Source of the DNA: Gammaproteobacteria bacterium UBA7310
GTDB taxonomy: Bacteria > Pseudomonadota > Gammaproteobacteria > Pseudomonadales > Ketobacteraceae
Length of the DNA: 64,000 nucleotides
Assembly: GCA_002471665.1 (NCBI GenBank)
Contig: DKQK01000025.1
Location: forward strand, 358,324-422,323
Reading direction: 5' to 3'
How positions within the stretch are numbered: position 1 is the first letter of the stretch; the number at the start of each line of letters is the position of its first letter. Under the pieces are notes generated by a model, which saw only the letters and a program-made list of their open reading frames with translations, was not told where the DNA came from and did no database searches. The position numbers were made by a program, and so were the translations under genes. This document shows positions 9,406 to 18,069 of this stretch, one piece after another.

Positions 9406-10191
9406 TTACAACTGCTGCCCGATAAACTGCAGCATCTGATCAACGGTGGAAATCACCTTGGAATTCATCTCATAGGCCCGTTGGGTTTCGATCATATTCA
9501 CCATTTCTTCCACTACATTGACATTCGAACTTTCCAAAGCCCCTTGAATAATCGGGCCCAATCCATTTTGACCGGGTTCACCCTGGGTGGGGGCGCCACT
9601 GGCTACCGTCTCCCGGAACAAGTTGGAACCCATAGCCTCCAGGCCCGATGGATTAATAAAGTCAGCCAGCTGAATATTACCTATCTGGGTGGAATCGCCG
9701 GTTTGCGCGTCCACCACGGTGACCACACCGTCTGTACCGATGGTTACATTCTGAAAGCCTTCCGGTACCGTCAAACCGGGCTCTAAAGGAAACCCACCGG
9801 AGGTAACAATCTGGCCGGTGGAGTCAACCTGAAACTGCCCGTCACGGGTATATTGAATCGAACCATCCGGCATCAACACCTGAAAGAATCCACGGCCATT
9901 CACCGCCATATCCAGACCCTGGTCCGTCACCTCTATATTGCCCATGGTGAACTCTTTCTGAGTGGCCACCATTCTGACACCGGCACCCAACTGCAACCCT
10001 GAGGGCAATTCCGTATTTTGCGAAGATTGGCCACCGGGCTGACGATTGATCTGATACAGAAGATCCTGGAAAACGGCGCGATCCCGTTTAAAGCCGGTGG
10101 TACTGACATTAGCCAGGTTGTTGGATATGGTTTTTAACCGGGTGTCTTGTGCACTTAATCCGGTTTTACTTACCCAGAGTGATGCGTGCAT
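9406..10191 (-). CDS. flgG: Flagellar distal rod protein FlgG
   Basis: FlgG builds the distal rod. It has 261 residues, the usual length. The N-terminus MHASLWVSKTGLSAQDTRLKTISNNLANVSTTGFKRDRAVF is the rod signature and the C-terminus NVVEEMVNMIETQRAYEMNSKVISTVDQMLQFIGQQL closes the coiled coil. It lies 93 bp downstream of flgF, the largest gap inside this operon. Confidence 0.98.
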   Translation of the reverse strand: MHASLWVSKTGLSAQDTRLKTISNNLANVSTTGFKRDRAVFQDLLYQINRQPGGQSSQNTELPSGLQLGAGVRMVATQKEFTMGNIEVTDQGLDMAVNGRGFFQVLMPDGSIQYTRDGQFQVDSTGQIVTSGGFPLEPGLTVPEGFQNVTIGTDGVVTVVDAQTGDSTQIGNIQLADFINPSGLEAMGSNLFRETVASGAPTQGEPGQNGLGPIIQGALESSNVNVVEEMVNMIETQRAYEMNSKVISTVDQMLQFIGQQL

Positions 10192-10284
10192 GGTTGCTAC
10201 TCCGTTGTTTAAGGCAAATCATCACCGCCCAGGGGCATCGATTTGCCGTTTTAAATTCGTTATGACGTTAATCCGGCACTATGC

Positions 10285-11022
10285 TCAGTTCTGCATTATC
10301 CGTGCCGAAGCCTCGTCCATTTCCTTGGCTGCCTGCATCATCTTCACATTCATTTCGTACAGCCTGGCGTGAGAAATAATGGAGGTCATCTCGTTGACCG
10401 GATTCACATTGGAGCCCTCCAACATACCGTTAATCACCTGCACCTCCGGATCAGATTGCAGTTCACCGCCTCCCTTCAATCGAAACAGACCGTCTTCACC
10501 TTTGACCAATTCATTTTCATCGGGATTGACCAGTTTGATTCTGGCGATCTGCGTCAACGACAACGCATCCTCGCCCAACCCGGTGATGGAAAGCGTGCCA
10601 TCCACCCCCACCACCAGCTTGTCGTATTCCGGCAGCACCACCGGCCCGCCATCGCCCAGCACAGGTAATCCGGTACCAGTGGTGACGGCGCCCGTTACAT
10701 CCCTTTTCAGATCGCCGGCCCGGGTATAGGCTTCACTGCCATCAGGCATTTGCACTGCAAACCAGCCTTTACCTTTGATGGCCAGATCCAGGTCGCGAGC
10801 GGTTTCCATATACACACCTTCACTTTTGTCGGTTCCCGGTCGCTCACTCATCGCATAGGCCCGCGAGGGAAAGTGATCACCGAATACCGCCATGGTCCGG
10901 TATTGATGAAAGTCAGCTTTAAACCCGCTGGTGGAGACATTGGCCAGATTGTTTGCACGCAATCGCTGTGCATCCAACGCCTCCTTGGCTCCTGTCATCG
11001 ATATATAGAGAAACTTATCCAT
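10285..11022 (-). CDS. flgF: Flagellar proximal rod protein FlgF
   Basis: FlgF is a proximal rod subunit. The 245-residue product starts MDKFLYISMTGAKEALDAQRLRANNLANVSTSGFKAD and ends with the helix VNEMTSIISHARLYEMNVKMMQAAKEMDEASARIMQN, both typical. It is the first gene of flgFGHIJKL. A sigma54 promoter lies 55-70 bp upstream and a terminator separates it from flgE. Confidence 0.97.
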   Translation of the reverse strand: MDKFLYISMTGAKEALDAQRLRANNLANVSTSGFKADFHQYRTMAVFGDHFPSRAYAMSERPGTDKSEGVYMETARDLDLAIKGKGWFAVQMPDGSEAYTRAGDLKRDVTGAVTTGTGLPVLGDGGPVVLPEYDKLVVGVDGTLSITGLGEDALSLTQIARIKLVNPDENELVKGEDGLFRLKGGGELQSDPEVQVINGMLEGSNVNPVNEMTSIISHARLYEMNVKMMQAAKEMDEASARIMQN

Positions 11023-11076
11023 TGCTGACCTCGTACTGTCAAAAACTCATCGTTTTTACTTGCTGCATAGAAAATT

Positions 11077-11091
11077 GCAATTCGCTTGCCA
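11077..11091 (-). promoter_or_regulatory. Sigma54 promoter of the flgFGHIJKL operon
   Basis: On the minus strand, TGGCAA (11091-11086), a 5-bp spacer and TTGC (11080-11077) match the -24/-12 consensus TGGCAC-N5-TTGC. The start site would be near 11065, about 43 nt before the flgF ATG. An FleQ/FlrA-type enhancer-binding protein is expected but is not encoded in this window. Confidence 0.88.
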
Positions 11092-11134
11092 GTTTTTAAA
11101 CTACTTTGAAAGACCGCTTCACAATCTACCGGCA

Positions 11135-11164
11135 AAAAAAATCCCCGCCAGGCGGGGATTTTTT
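11135..11164. terminator. Bidirectional terminator between flgE and flgF
   Basis: A-tract, TCCCCGCC stem, one-base centre, GGCGGGGA and T-tract form a symmetrical hairpin with runs of A and T on both sides. It lies 13 bp after the flgE stop, just ahead of the stretch carrying the flgF promoter, so flgBCDE and flgF-L are separate units. Confidence 0.9.
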
Positions 11165-11176
11165 CCAATCACTTAC

Positions 11177-12514
11177 TTACCGGATTTGTATGATCGTCTG
11201 CGTTACGGCGTTGGCCGTTTCGATGGATTTGGCATTGGCCTGAAAGTTCCGTTGTGACGTTATCAATGTGACCAGTTCTTTGGTCAGATCGACGTTGGAG
11301 GTTTCCAACGCACCGGATTGAATCAAACCAAAACTCGAGGTTCCTGCCTCACCGGGAATCGGCTCGCCCGAAGCGGTGGATGAGCGCCAGGTTGTGTTAC
11401 CGATCTGCAACAGGCCCTGCGGATTGGAGAACCTGGCTAATGCCACCTTACCTACCGCCGTGGTCTGACCATTGGAGTAAGTCGCCTGAATGACACCTTG
11501 ATCATCCACACTCAACCCGGTCAGACGCCCAATGGTAAAACCATCCTGGGATAATGATGACACGGAAAACGGAGATGCAAACTGGGTCGGCGTATTACCG
11601 GCAAAGTCAAAGTACACCTGTTGCGTGGTATCGGCACCATTGTTAAGGAACGAAAACTGATCGGTATAAATGCCCGTTGCCGGATCGGTTCCCTGAAACA
11701 CACCCTGTGAATCAAAGGAAAGTACACCATAAGGCACACCACCGGCATTCACTTCCGAACTGGGTGCTCCGCCGACCCCGTCATAAACGTCGACAATGTT
11801 CACACCACCGGTATCGTCCGTTACCGTTAGAAACACGCCCCAGGTATTCTGGTTACCGCTGGTACCCAGATTGGGCTCCTTAACAAAATACGCCGTTGCA
11901 ATATGAGAATCACCCAGACTGTCGTACAGGGTAATGGAAGTCGACGCCGAATAGGTATTGGCGTCGGTGGGATCGAAGACATCCACACTGAGATTACTGG
12001 CGTTGGCAGGCAAGTTTACACCAATCTCAACTTCAGCCGTGGACTGGGGTGCACCCGCAGTGTCCGGTAACTGTAATGGTGTGGTACTGGAGAGGGCTGT
12101 TGCCGTGACCGATCCATCATCGTTCACCGGAAAAACCTGCAGATATTGATTGGCGGAGTTCACCACAAAGCCGTTTTCGTCCACCCCAAAGTTGCCCGCC
12201 CGGGTGTACACACGCTCCTGGCTGATCTGATCCGGAGACAGCACGAAAAAGCCTTCGCCACTGATGGCCAGATCCAGCGCCTGGGAGGTAAAATCCAGGT
12301 TGCCCTGATCAAACAGTTGCTGCACCTGTTGTAACAGCACGCCATTACCAACCGCAGTATCGCTGTTACCGAAGGCGGAATTTGCATAAATATCACCAAA
12401 TGCAGTCCGCGATCCTTTAAATCCGGTGGTCTCGACATTTGCAATATTGTTGCTGGTTACGTCCAGCTGCGCTTGCGCCGCATTCAACCCACTTAACGCA
12501 ATATTAAAACCCAT
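11177..12514 (-). CDS. flgE: Flagellar hook protein FlgE
   Basis: FlgE polymerises into the hook. The 445-residue product starts MGFNIALSGLNAAQAQLDVTSNNIANVETTGFKGSRTAFGDIY, a rod/hook signature. It ends with ALETSNVDLTKELVTLITSQRNFQANAKSIETANAVTQTIIQIR. The middle is a typical Gly/Thr/Ser-rich hook body. It lies 15 bp downstream of flgD, whose product is the hook cap. Confidence 0.98.
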   Translation of the reverse strand: MGFNIALSGLNAAQAQLDVTSNNIANVETTGFKGSRTAFGDIYANSAFGNSDTAVGNGVLLQQVQQLFDQGNLDFTSQALDLAISGEGFFVLSPDQISQERVYTRAGNFGVDENGFVVNSANQYLQVFPVNDDGSVTATALSSTTPLQLPDTAGAPQSTAEVEIGVNLPANASNLSVDVFDPTDANTYSASTSITLYDSLGDSHIATAYFVKEPNLGTSGNQNTWGVFLTVTDDTGGVNIVDVYDGVGGAPSSEVNAGGVPYGVLSFDSQGVFQGTDPATGIYTDQFSFLNNGADTTQQVYFDFAGNTPTQFASPFSVSSLSQDGFTIGRLTGLSVDDQGVIQATYSNGQTTAVGKVALARFSNPQGLLQIGNTTWRSSTASGEPIPGEAGTSSFGLIQSGALETSNVDLTKELVTLITSQRNFQANAKSIETANAVTQTIIQIR

Positions 12515-12529
12515 GACTTTCTCCTGCTA

Positions 12530-13210
12530 TCAACGTACTTCTTGAATTTCACTGGACTCAACCTGACCAATACCATTCAGGTTAAGCAACATCCCGCCTT
12601 GATTATCCACAATACTGACACTGTTAACCCGGCTGTACACGCTGGTCACCAGCGCTTCATTCTCACCGGACAATGTCCCTTCTATCGAAATTGAATACAG
12701 TCCTTCCGGCAAAGGCTCACCCAGATTATTGGCGCCATCCCAACTGAACGGCGTTTCCGCGCTGCCGATATTCCCAAGATCACGATTTGCCACCACCTGC
12801 CCGCTGGCATCTTTCACGATCATCATTACATCTCCGGAGGCCTGGCCTTCCTCAATGGTGCCACTGATCCGGCCACCGTTTTCCAGATAGCCGACCTGCC
12901 CGGGTATCAACACTTCACGGCCCACCAGCGCCGTTGCCTGCAAGGCCTGACTCGAGCGATACATGGAACCGATATCCTGCACTGTACTATTCAGATTCTG
13001 GATACCTTCCAACGAACTGAATTGCGCCAGTTGCGCAACAAAGTCGGTTTGATCCGTGGGCTTGAGTGGATCCTGATTTTCGATCTGAGCCAGCAACAGT
13101 CGCATGAACATGTCCTTGTCCGACTGGGATTGAGATTTTTCCGTTTCCGGCTGATTACTGAATGCCAAATCACTCAATACACTGTTCGCTTGAACACCAT
13201 CAATCGCCAT
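12530..13210 (-). CDS. flgD: Flagellar hook-cap protein FlgD
   Basis: FlgD is the scaffold that caps the growing hook. The 226-residue product has the conserved N-terminal segment KDMFMRLLLAQIENQDPLKPTDQTDFVAQLAQFSSLEGIQNLN (about residues 32-75). The C-terminal Tudor/FnIII-like region contains TPFSWDGANNLGEPLPEGLYSISIEG. It lies 12 bp after flgC. Confidence 0.97.
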   Translation of the reverse strand: MAIDGVQANSVLSDLAFSNQPETEKSQSQSDKDMFMRLLLAQIENQDPLKPTDQTDFVAQLAQFSSLEGIQNLNSTVQDIGSMYRSSQALQATALVGREVLIPGQVGYLENGGRISGTIEEGQASGDVMMIVKDASGQVVANRDLGNIGSAETPFSWDGANNLGEPLPEGLYSISIEGTLSGENEALVTSVYSRVNSVSIVDNQGGMLLNLNGIGQVESSEIQEVR

Positions 13211-13222
13211 GACTCCCCCTCC

Positions 13223-13666
13223 TTATCGACCCAGGCTCAATACTTGCTGCATCATCGTCTTGGCTGATGTCATCACGTCCACGTTGGTCTGAAAGGCACG
13301 TTGGGCGCTGATCATATTGGCCATCTCTTCAACCACATTCACATTGGGATAGGCTACGTAACCGTTATCATCCGCCATGGGGTGATCGGGCTCATAACGC
13401 ATCTGCAACGGTGCATCGCTTTCCACCACGCCCTGCACACTCACACCGCCACCCACATCCATTTGCCTGGCGCTGAAATCAAACGGCTGATTTGACATGG
13501 CGGCTTGCAATTGGGCTTTAAAAATCGGTTCCCTGGCGCGATAAGTTTCATCCGTATTGCTGCTGACACTTTCAGCGTTGGCAATATTGGAGCTGATGGT
13601 GTTCAGGCGCACGGTCTGTGCACTCATTCCGCTACCGGCAACGTCAAATATATTCATCAAAGACAT
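13223..13666 (-). CDS. flgC: Flagellar proximal rod protein FlgC
   Basis: FlgC is a proximal rod subunit of 147 residues, the usual size. The N-terminus MSLMNIFDVAGSGMSAQTVRLNTISSNIANAES and the C-terminus PNVNVVEEMANMISAQRAFQTNVDVMTSAKTMMQQVLSLGR are the standard rod-protein helices. It lies 2 bp downstream of flgB. Confidence 0.98.
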   Translation of the reverse strand: MSLMNIFDVAGSGMSAQTVRLNTISSNIANAESVSSNTDETYRAREPIFKAQLQAAMSNQPFDFSARQMDVGGGVSVQGVVESDAPLQMRYEPDHPMADDNGYVAYPNVNVVEEMANMISAQRAFQTNVDVMTSAKTMMQQVLSLGR

Positions 13667-13668
13667 AA

Positions 13669-14073
13669 TTAATCTCCTCGGATCGCCGACATCAGGGATT
13701 TCACTTTGCCGTTGAGAAACTCAAAGGCTGCCTGGTACTCCATGGTGTTGCGCACGAACTCGGTTTTCTCCTGTTGCGCATCCACAGTGTTTCCGTCGAT
13801 TGCCGGGTTTATGGGATTGCGGAATTTCAGACCGGTGATCGTATCCGCCTGGGATACGGTGGAAAAATGGTTTGCGTCGCTGGTTTGTACCGACACCAGG
13901 TCACTTCCCTCACCCAGACGCTGCCTGAGCATTTGCTGAAAATCGATATCACGGGCCTTGTAACCGGGGGTATCCGCGTTCGCAATATTGTTGGCCAACA
14001 CATTGGCTCGCTGCGAACGCAACTCCAGTGCATGCTGGTAAAGCTCCATGTGTTTGTCGATGCTGATTGCCAT
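13669..14073 (-). CDS. flgB: Flagellar proximal rod protein FlgB
   Basis: FlgB is the innermost rod subunit. The ATG at 14073 (MAISIDKHMELYQHALELRSQRANVLANNIANADTPGYKARDIDF) gives 134 residues and has GAGG six bases upstream, so it is preferred to the ATG at 14103. It is the first gene of flgBCDE and is driven by a sigma54 promoter at 14140-14154. Confidence 0.97.
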   Translation of the reverse strand: MAISIDKHMELYQHALELRSQRANVLANNIANADTPGYKARDIDFQQMLRQRLGEGSDLVSVQTSDANHFSTVSQADTITGLKFRNPINPAIDGNTVDAQQEKTEFVRNTMEYQAAFEFLNGKVKSLMSAIRGD

Positions 14074-14139
14074 ATCGCCCTCTTGTCTTGGATTCTGCGC
14101 CATAAAACCGGCAATTCAGAATAGGATAAGAGCAATAAA

Positions 14140-14154
14140 GCAACCCTTGTGCCA
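14140..14154 (-). promoter_or_regulatory. Sigma54 promoter of the flgBCDE operon
   Basis: On the minus strand, TGGCAC (14154-14149), five bases and TTGC (14143-14140) fit the -24/-12 consensus exactly. The predicted start is near 14128, giving a leader of about 55 nt to flgB. Confidence 0.92.
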
Positions 14155-14248
14155 TTGCTTCTAACAGTAACAGTTTCAATAAGTTAAGGGATTTCAGGTG
14201 AGAAATGTGACGGTAATGCGGCAAAGGATTACCGAGGGCGGCAAGCAC

Positions 14249-15094
14249 CTACTTCTTTACGTAGACGACACCGGGTGTGTAGTAGCGGATTTCAAACAGG
14301 TCGTTCAACCCTTTGGGCGTCTCGGATCCGCCCAGAAAAAGATACCCTCCAGGCTTCAGCACCCGATGAATGTTGGTGATGATCTGTTGCTGTAGTTCGC
14401 TGGAAAAATAGATCAGAACATTACGGCAGAACACCACGTCAAATTTGCCGATGGTAATAAAGTTTTCTTTCAAGTTAATGGGGCGAAATTCAATGCGTTT
14501 GCGAATATCCGGTTTGATTTCCCAGCTGCCATCAGCATTGGCCTTAAAATGCAGGTTCAGACGCTCATCCGACATCCCCCTCTTCAGGGCCAGGGGTTCA
14601 TAGATCCCTTTGCGCGCCTGATCCAGGATGCGGCTCGAAATATCCGTGGCCAGAACTCTCACCTGCTTATTGGCCAGGATCATACTACGGCGGCGCATTT
14701 CCTCAACACAGATGGAGATGGAGTAAGGCTCCTGTCCGGAGGAGCAGGCTGCACACCAGATAGCAATCTCACCCGGATTCCTGGCCAGCTCAGGCAACAG
14801 GTTGTCTTGCAGAAAAGTGAACGGATGCCGATCCCGGAACCACAGGGTCTCATTGGTGGTCATGGCATCGATGACATCCTGACGCAGGGACCGGTTTCCT
14901 GCTCGATCAATCTCACGCACCAGATCGCCCAAAGATTGAATATTCCGATCTTTCATTAACTTACGCAGACGGCTGTCGATCAGATAGTTCTTATTGTCTC
15001 CCAGCATGATACCGCAGGCAGACTCAAGATATTGACGAAACAGGAGATATTCTCCATCGCCAAAGCGAGAGTTATCACGGGAAGAAAACACCAT
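14249..15094 (-). CDS. cheR: Chemotaxis protein methyltransferase CheR
   Basis: CheR uses S-adenosylmethionine to methylate glutamates of chemoreceptors. The 281-residue product has the N-terminal helical domain. The class I methyltransferase fold follows, with AIWCAACSSGQEPYSI (SAM loop), FDVVFCRNVLIYF and the end GGYLFLGGSETPKGL. It lies 28 bp downstream of cheV. cheV-cheR next to flgB is a common arrangement in pseudomonads and vibrios. No receptor or cheA is in the window. Confidence 0.96.
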   Translation of the reverse strand: MVFSSRDNSRFGDGEYLLFRQYLESACGIMLGDNKNYLIDSRLRKLMKDRNIQSLGDLVREIDRAGNRSLRQDVIDAMTTNETLWFRDRHPFTFLQDNLLPELARNPGEIAIWCAACSSGQEPYSISICVEEMRRRSMILANKQVRVLATDISSRILDQARKGIYEPLALKRGMSDERLNLHFKANADGSWEIKPDIRKRIEFRPINLKENFITIGKFDVVFCRNVLIYFSSELQQQIITNIHRVLKPGGYLFLGGSETPKGLNDLFEIRYYTPGVVYVKK

Positions 15095-15122
15095 GTCAGT
15101 ATTTTGTCATCCTTGAATGAAA

Positions 15123-16070
15123 CTATTCAGAACGCTGTTCAAGGGCTTTGCTAACACGCTCCTGAACCAGGTCAGCCAGGTTATCGGGTTTAAACTTGGC
15201 AAGAAAATTGTCTGCCCCTACCCGCTTCACCATGGCTTCGTTAAATATTCCGCTCAGTGATGTGTGCAGCAGCACATGCAAATTCTGAGTGCGGGGATCT
15301 TCCTTGATTGATGCCGTTAATGTGTAGCCGTCCATTTCCGGCATTTCGATATCGGATATCAACATGATATAACGATCCGTGATGGATTCACCTGCATCGA
15401 TGATCTCACGGATATGATCCAACGCCTGACGCCCGTCCGCCACCACATGGGTTTTAACGCCGACCTTCTCGACACAGCGTTTGATCTGCTTTCTTGCCAC
15501 ACTGGAATCATCGGCGATCAAAACTGCCAGTTCACTGGTACTGGCCTGACTGATGGTTTCCGGCCGAATCACTTCGGCTGAAATTTCCTCATGCATGGGT
15601 GATACTTCGGACAGGATTTTTTCGACATCAATAATTTCAACGATTCGGTTGTCCAGCTCGGTTACCGCCGTCAGATAATTGCCCCGACCGGCCCCTTTTG
15701 GTGGTGGGTGAATGCTCTCCCAGTTAAGGTTGACGATACGTTCAACCGACTTCACCAGAAACCCCTGTATCGCCATATTGTATTCCGAAATAATGACAAA
15801 GCAGTTCTGGATATCATCCAGGGGCGCATTACCCATGGCCAGGTTCATATCCATAACGGATATGGTGCCACCCCGGATGTGGGCGATGCCCCGCACCACA
15901 GGGTTGCGTTGCGGGATCTGGGTTAACTTGGGACACTGCAGCACTTCGCGAACCTTGAAAACGTTGATCCCATAGATCTGATCATCGCTCAATCGAAACA
16001 ACAGCAACTCCAACCGGTTCTGACCCACCAGTTGTGTTCGTTGATCGACTGTATCCAGCACCCCGGCCAT
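15123..16070 (-). CDS. cheV: Chemotaxis coupling protein CheV (CheW plus receiver)
   Basis: CheV couples receptors to CheA and can be tuned by phosphorylation. The 315-residue protein has a CheW-like domain (about 20-165, with YGINVFKVREVLQ and NPVVRGIAHIRGGTISVMDM). A response-regulator receiver domain follows (about 180-310), with the acceptor Asp240 in LISDIEMPEMDGY, the Thr of LHTSLSG and the Lys of FLAKFKPDNLA. All expected receiver residues are present. It is transcribed divergently from flgA. Confidence 0.96.
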   Translation of the reverse strand: MAGVLDTVDQRTQLVGQNRLELLLFRLSDDQIYGINVFKVREVLQCPKLTQIPQRNPVVRGIAHIRGGTISVMDMNLAMGNAPLDDIQNCFVIISEYNMAIQGFLVKSVERIVNLNWESIHPPPKGAGRGNYLTAVTELDNRIVEIIDVEKILSEVSPMHEEISAEVIRPETISQASTSELAVLIADDSSVARKQIKRCVEKVGVKTHVVADGRQALDHIREIIDAGESITDRYIMLISDIEMPEMDGYTLTASIKEDPRTQNLHVLLHTSLSGIFNEAMVKRVGADNFLAKFKPDNLADLVQERVSKALEQRSE

Positions 16071-16198
16071 ATAAAACTCCGCGCTAACCGTTTTACGGCA
16101 TAACCTTTGCTTGATTCACACTAACAGCCAATCCGTCAAAATGGCGGCACTTGACTGTTTTTACTCACCATTCATTCAGAATAGGTCAAATTGGATAA

Positions 16199-16927
16199 AT
16201 GAACAGTCAGCGAGAACAAATTATGTTTTGTATTCGTCAGGGGCTCGTCATAGGGCTTTTGGGGCTGCTGAGCATCACCACTACCCAGGCCGCAAGCGGC
16301 AACATTCAAGAGCAGATCGATGAAGCCATCAACCTTTACATCAGTGAAATTCAGGATGGCAACTACCAGGAAATCAAGGTTCAGATTCAGCCTATCGACT
16401 CCCGTTTACGGTTGGCCAGTTGCAGCGAACCTCTGCACCTGAAACATCGCCCCCGCAACCGCACAGCGGGCAGACTCACCTTCAAGATCAGCTGTGATGG
16501 TGCCGACAGCTGGGCAATTCATGTCCCGGTACAGGTGCAAGCCTTTGATCAGGTGGTGGTTTCCGACATGCCCATTGCCAAGGGCACCCACCTCACCACC
16601 TCGGATCTGCGCTTGGAGTTGGCCGACGTTTCTTTGTTGTACACGGGCTATTTCAAGTCCATGACAGAGCTGGAAGGCTTTGTGGCACGCCGCCCCATTC
16701 CAGCCGAACAGATCATGAGTCCGGCGCTGGTGGACCCCGCGAAAATGGTCAATCGCGGCGAAAAGGTCATGATCATCGCCGAAGGCCCGGGGATCAGTAT
16801 CCGGGCCAGCGGTAAAGCCATGGAAGATGGTGCCTACGGTGAACTGATCCGGGTCAAGAACACCAACTCCAACAAAGTGGTGGAAGGGCGTATTACTGCC
16901 CCGGGACTGATTAAAGTGAGCCTGTGA
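16199..16927 (+). CDS. flgA: Flagellar basal-body P-ring assembly chaperone FlgA
   Basis: FlgA is a periplasmic chaperone for FlgI. It has 242 residues from the ATG at 16199. A second ATG at 16223 (MFCIRQGLVIGLLGLLSITTTQA) gives a shorter signal peptide with GAGAA upstream and may be the true start. The SAF domain and C-terminal FlgA domain (VNRGEKVMIIAEGPGISIRASGKAMEDGAYGELIRVKN) are clear. A sigma28 promoter for flgM lies over the 3' end of this gene. Confidence 0.95.
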   Translation: MNSQREQIMFCIRQGLVIGLLGLLSITTTQAASGNIQEQIDEAINLYISEIQDGNYQEIKVQIQPIDSRLRLASCSEPLHLKHRPRNRTAGRLTFKISCDGADSWAIHVPVQVQAFDQVVVSDMPIAKGTHLTTSDLRLELADVSLLYTGYFKSMTELEGFVARRPIPAEQIMSPALVDPAKMVNRGEKVMIIAEGPGISIRASGKAMEDGAYGELIRVKNTNSNKVVEGRITAPGLIKVSL

Positions 16928-16938
16928 ACGGCCGATAT
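16912..16938 (+). promoter_or_regulatory. Upstream sigma28 promoter of flgM (P1)
   Basis: TAAAGTGA (16912-16919), an 11-bp spacer and GCCGATAT (16931-16938) match the FliA consensus at 13 of 16 positions. The site overlaps the flgA stop codon. It lies exactly 66 bp upstream of a second, better copy. Confidence 0.8.
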
Positions 16939-16977
16939 ACTGGGTGGCACATTCGATAAAATTGTGTCTAAATTAGC

Positions 16978-17004
16978 TAAAGTTGCAGGGCTTACCGCCG
17001 ATAA
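16978..17004 (+). promoter_or_regulatory. Downstream sigma28 promoter of flgM (P2)
   Basis: TAAAGTTG (16978-16985), 11 bp and GCCGATAA (16997-17004) match the FliA consensus at 15 of 16 positions. The start would be near 17011, about 34 nt before the flgM ATG. FlgM thus feeds back on its own sigma factor. Confidence 0.95.
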
Positions 17005-17044
17005 CCAAGGTAAGAACGCAGTATTCAAGTGAAGGCGTAAAATA

Positions 17045-17356
17045 ATGGCTATGGAAATCAATGGCTTAAACAGCAATCAAACGAATACCAATAAGGCCAG
17101 GTCCGGCCAGACGGTATCCGATGCCAATGCTGATGCCAAAAAGTCCGACCAGACCAATACCAGTCAATCTGGCGAGACCGTCAAAATCAGTGCCGAAGCG
17201 CAGGCGCTTAACCGGCTTAGCCAACAGCTGGGATCAGATGCACCGGTTAACCAGGAAAAGGTTGAGGCATTACGTGCTGCGCTTGCTGATGGCAGCTACA
17301 AAGTAGACGCCCAATCCGTTGCCCGCAAAATGCTGGAGAGCGATGCTCAGTTCTAA
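17045..17356 (+). CDS. flgM: Anti-sigma28 factor FlgM
   Basis: FlgM binds and inhibits FliA until it is exported through the finished hook-basal body. The 103-residue product is short and polar with an unstructured N-terminus. The conserved C-terminal half contains SGETVKISAEAQALNRLSQQL and KVEALRAALADGSYKVDAQSVARKMLE. The ATG at 17045 has GAAGG nine bases upstream. It is preceded by two sigma28 promoters and followed by flgN. Confidence 0.96.
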   Translation: MAMEINGLNSNQTNTNKARSGQTVSDANADAKKSDQTNTSQSGETVKISAEAQALNRLSQQLGSDAPVNQEKVEALRAALADGSYKVDAQSVARKMLESDAQF

Positions 17357-17495
17357 GCCCGGAACCCATCGCCCTCCCATTCCCTTCCCGTTCAGTCAAC
17401 ACTCAGTCAGCCCCCCGATCAATTGATAATTAACCAAACTCAGGCACGCTAATTGCTACTCCCTAACCATATGTCACCATGGTTGAGGAAAATGT

Positions 17496-17993
17496 ATGTC
17501 TAACCAGATTTCCCCTAAGGCCGCACAGCAGTTGTTACAGGCAATCGAACAGGATTTCAAACTGGCCCAGTCACTGAAAGCAATCTTGCAAGAGGAAAAG
17601 TCTATCCTCGAGCAGCGGCAATACGCTGCCCATCCGGCAGTACTGTCCCGCAAGACCCAGCTTTTGATGGAACTGGATCAGGCCGACTGTATTCGCCGTC
17701 AGGTAATGGCTGACATGGGGCTGCAACTGGACAAGAGCGGATTCGAGGTTTTCGTCCGTCACATTCCCAAAACCTGGCAGGAGCGTTTCGAAACCAGTTG
17801 GCAAAACCTGTCCGACGCCATGAATACCTGTGCCCGCCTCAACCGGATCAACGGTAAAATTCTGGCCCACTCGCAGCATTCCATGGAACGCCTGATGTCC
17901 ATCATAAAAGGCACGGCAAATCAGGTGTCCGTGTACCAATCCAATGGCCGCAAGAATCTGGAGGCGGCCCACCGTATGCTGGCAACTGCCTGA
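17496..17993 (+). CDS. flgN: Flagellar export chaperone FlgN
   Basis: FlgN is the cytoplasmic chaperone for FlgK and FlgL, both encoded in this window. The 165-residue, mostly helical product starts MSNQISPKAAQQLLQAIEQDFKLAQSLKAILQEEKSILEQRQY. The C-terminal region NRINGKILAHSQHSMERLMSIIKGTANQVSVYQSNGR is typical of gammaproteobacterial FlgN. It lies 139 bp after flgM, the usual order flgA-flgM-flgN. Confidence 0.93.
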   Translation: MSNQISPKAAQQLLQAIEQDFKLAQSLKAILQEEKSILEQRQYAAHPAVLSRKTQLLMELDQADCIRRQVMADMGLQLDKSGFEVFVRHIPKTWQERFETSWQNLSDAMNTCARLNRINGKILAHSQHSMERLMSIIKGTANQVSVYQSNGRKNLEAAHRMLATA

Positions 17994-18069
17994 TTTTAAA
18001 AGCCCGGGCAGTTAATCAGGGTTCTGCTAAAATACATTTAAGGTATCAATTCAGAGTACTGGAAGCGGT

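Noticed and set aside
16106..16130. GCCGTAAA on the minus strand upstream of cheV as a sigma28 promoter
   Set aside because: The -35 candidates are at the wrong distance or poorly matched.
16156..16175. GGCAC followed by TGTT upstream of flgA as a sigma54 site
   Set aside because: The -12 TTGC is missing; only the GGCAC half matches.
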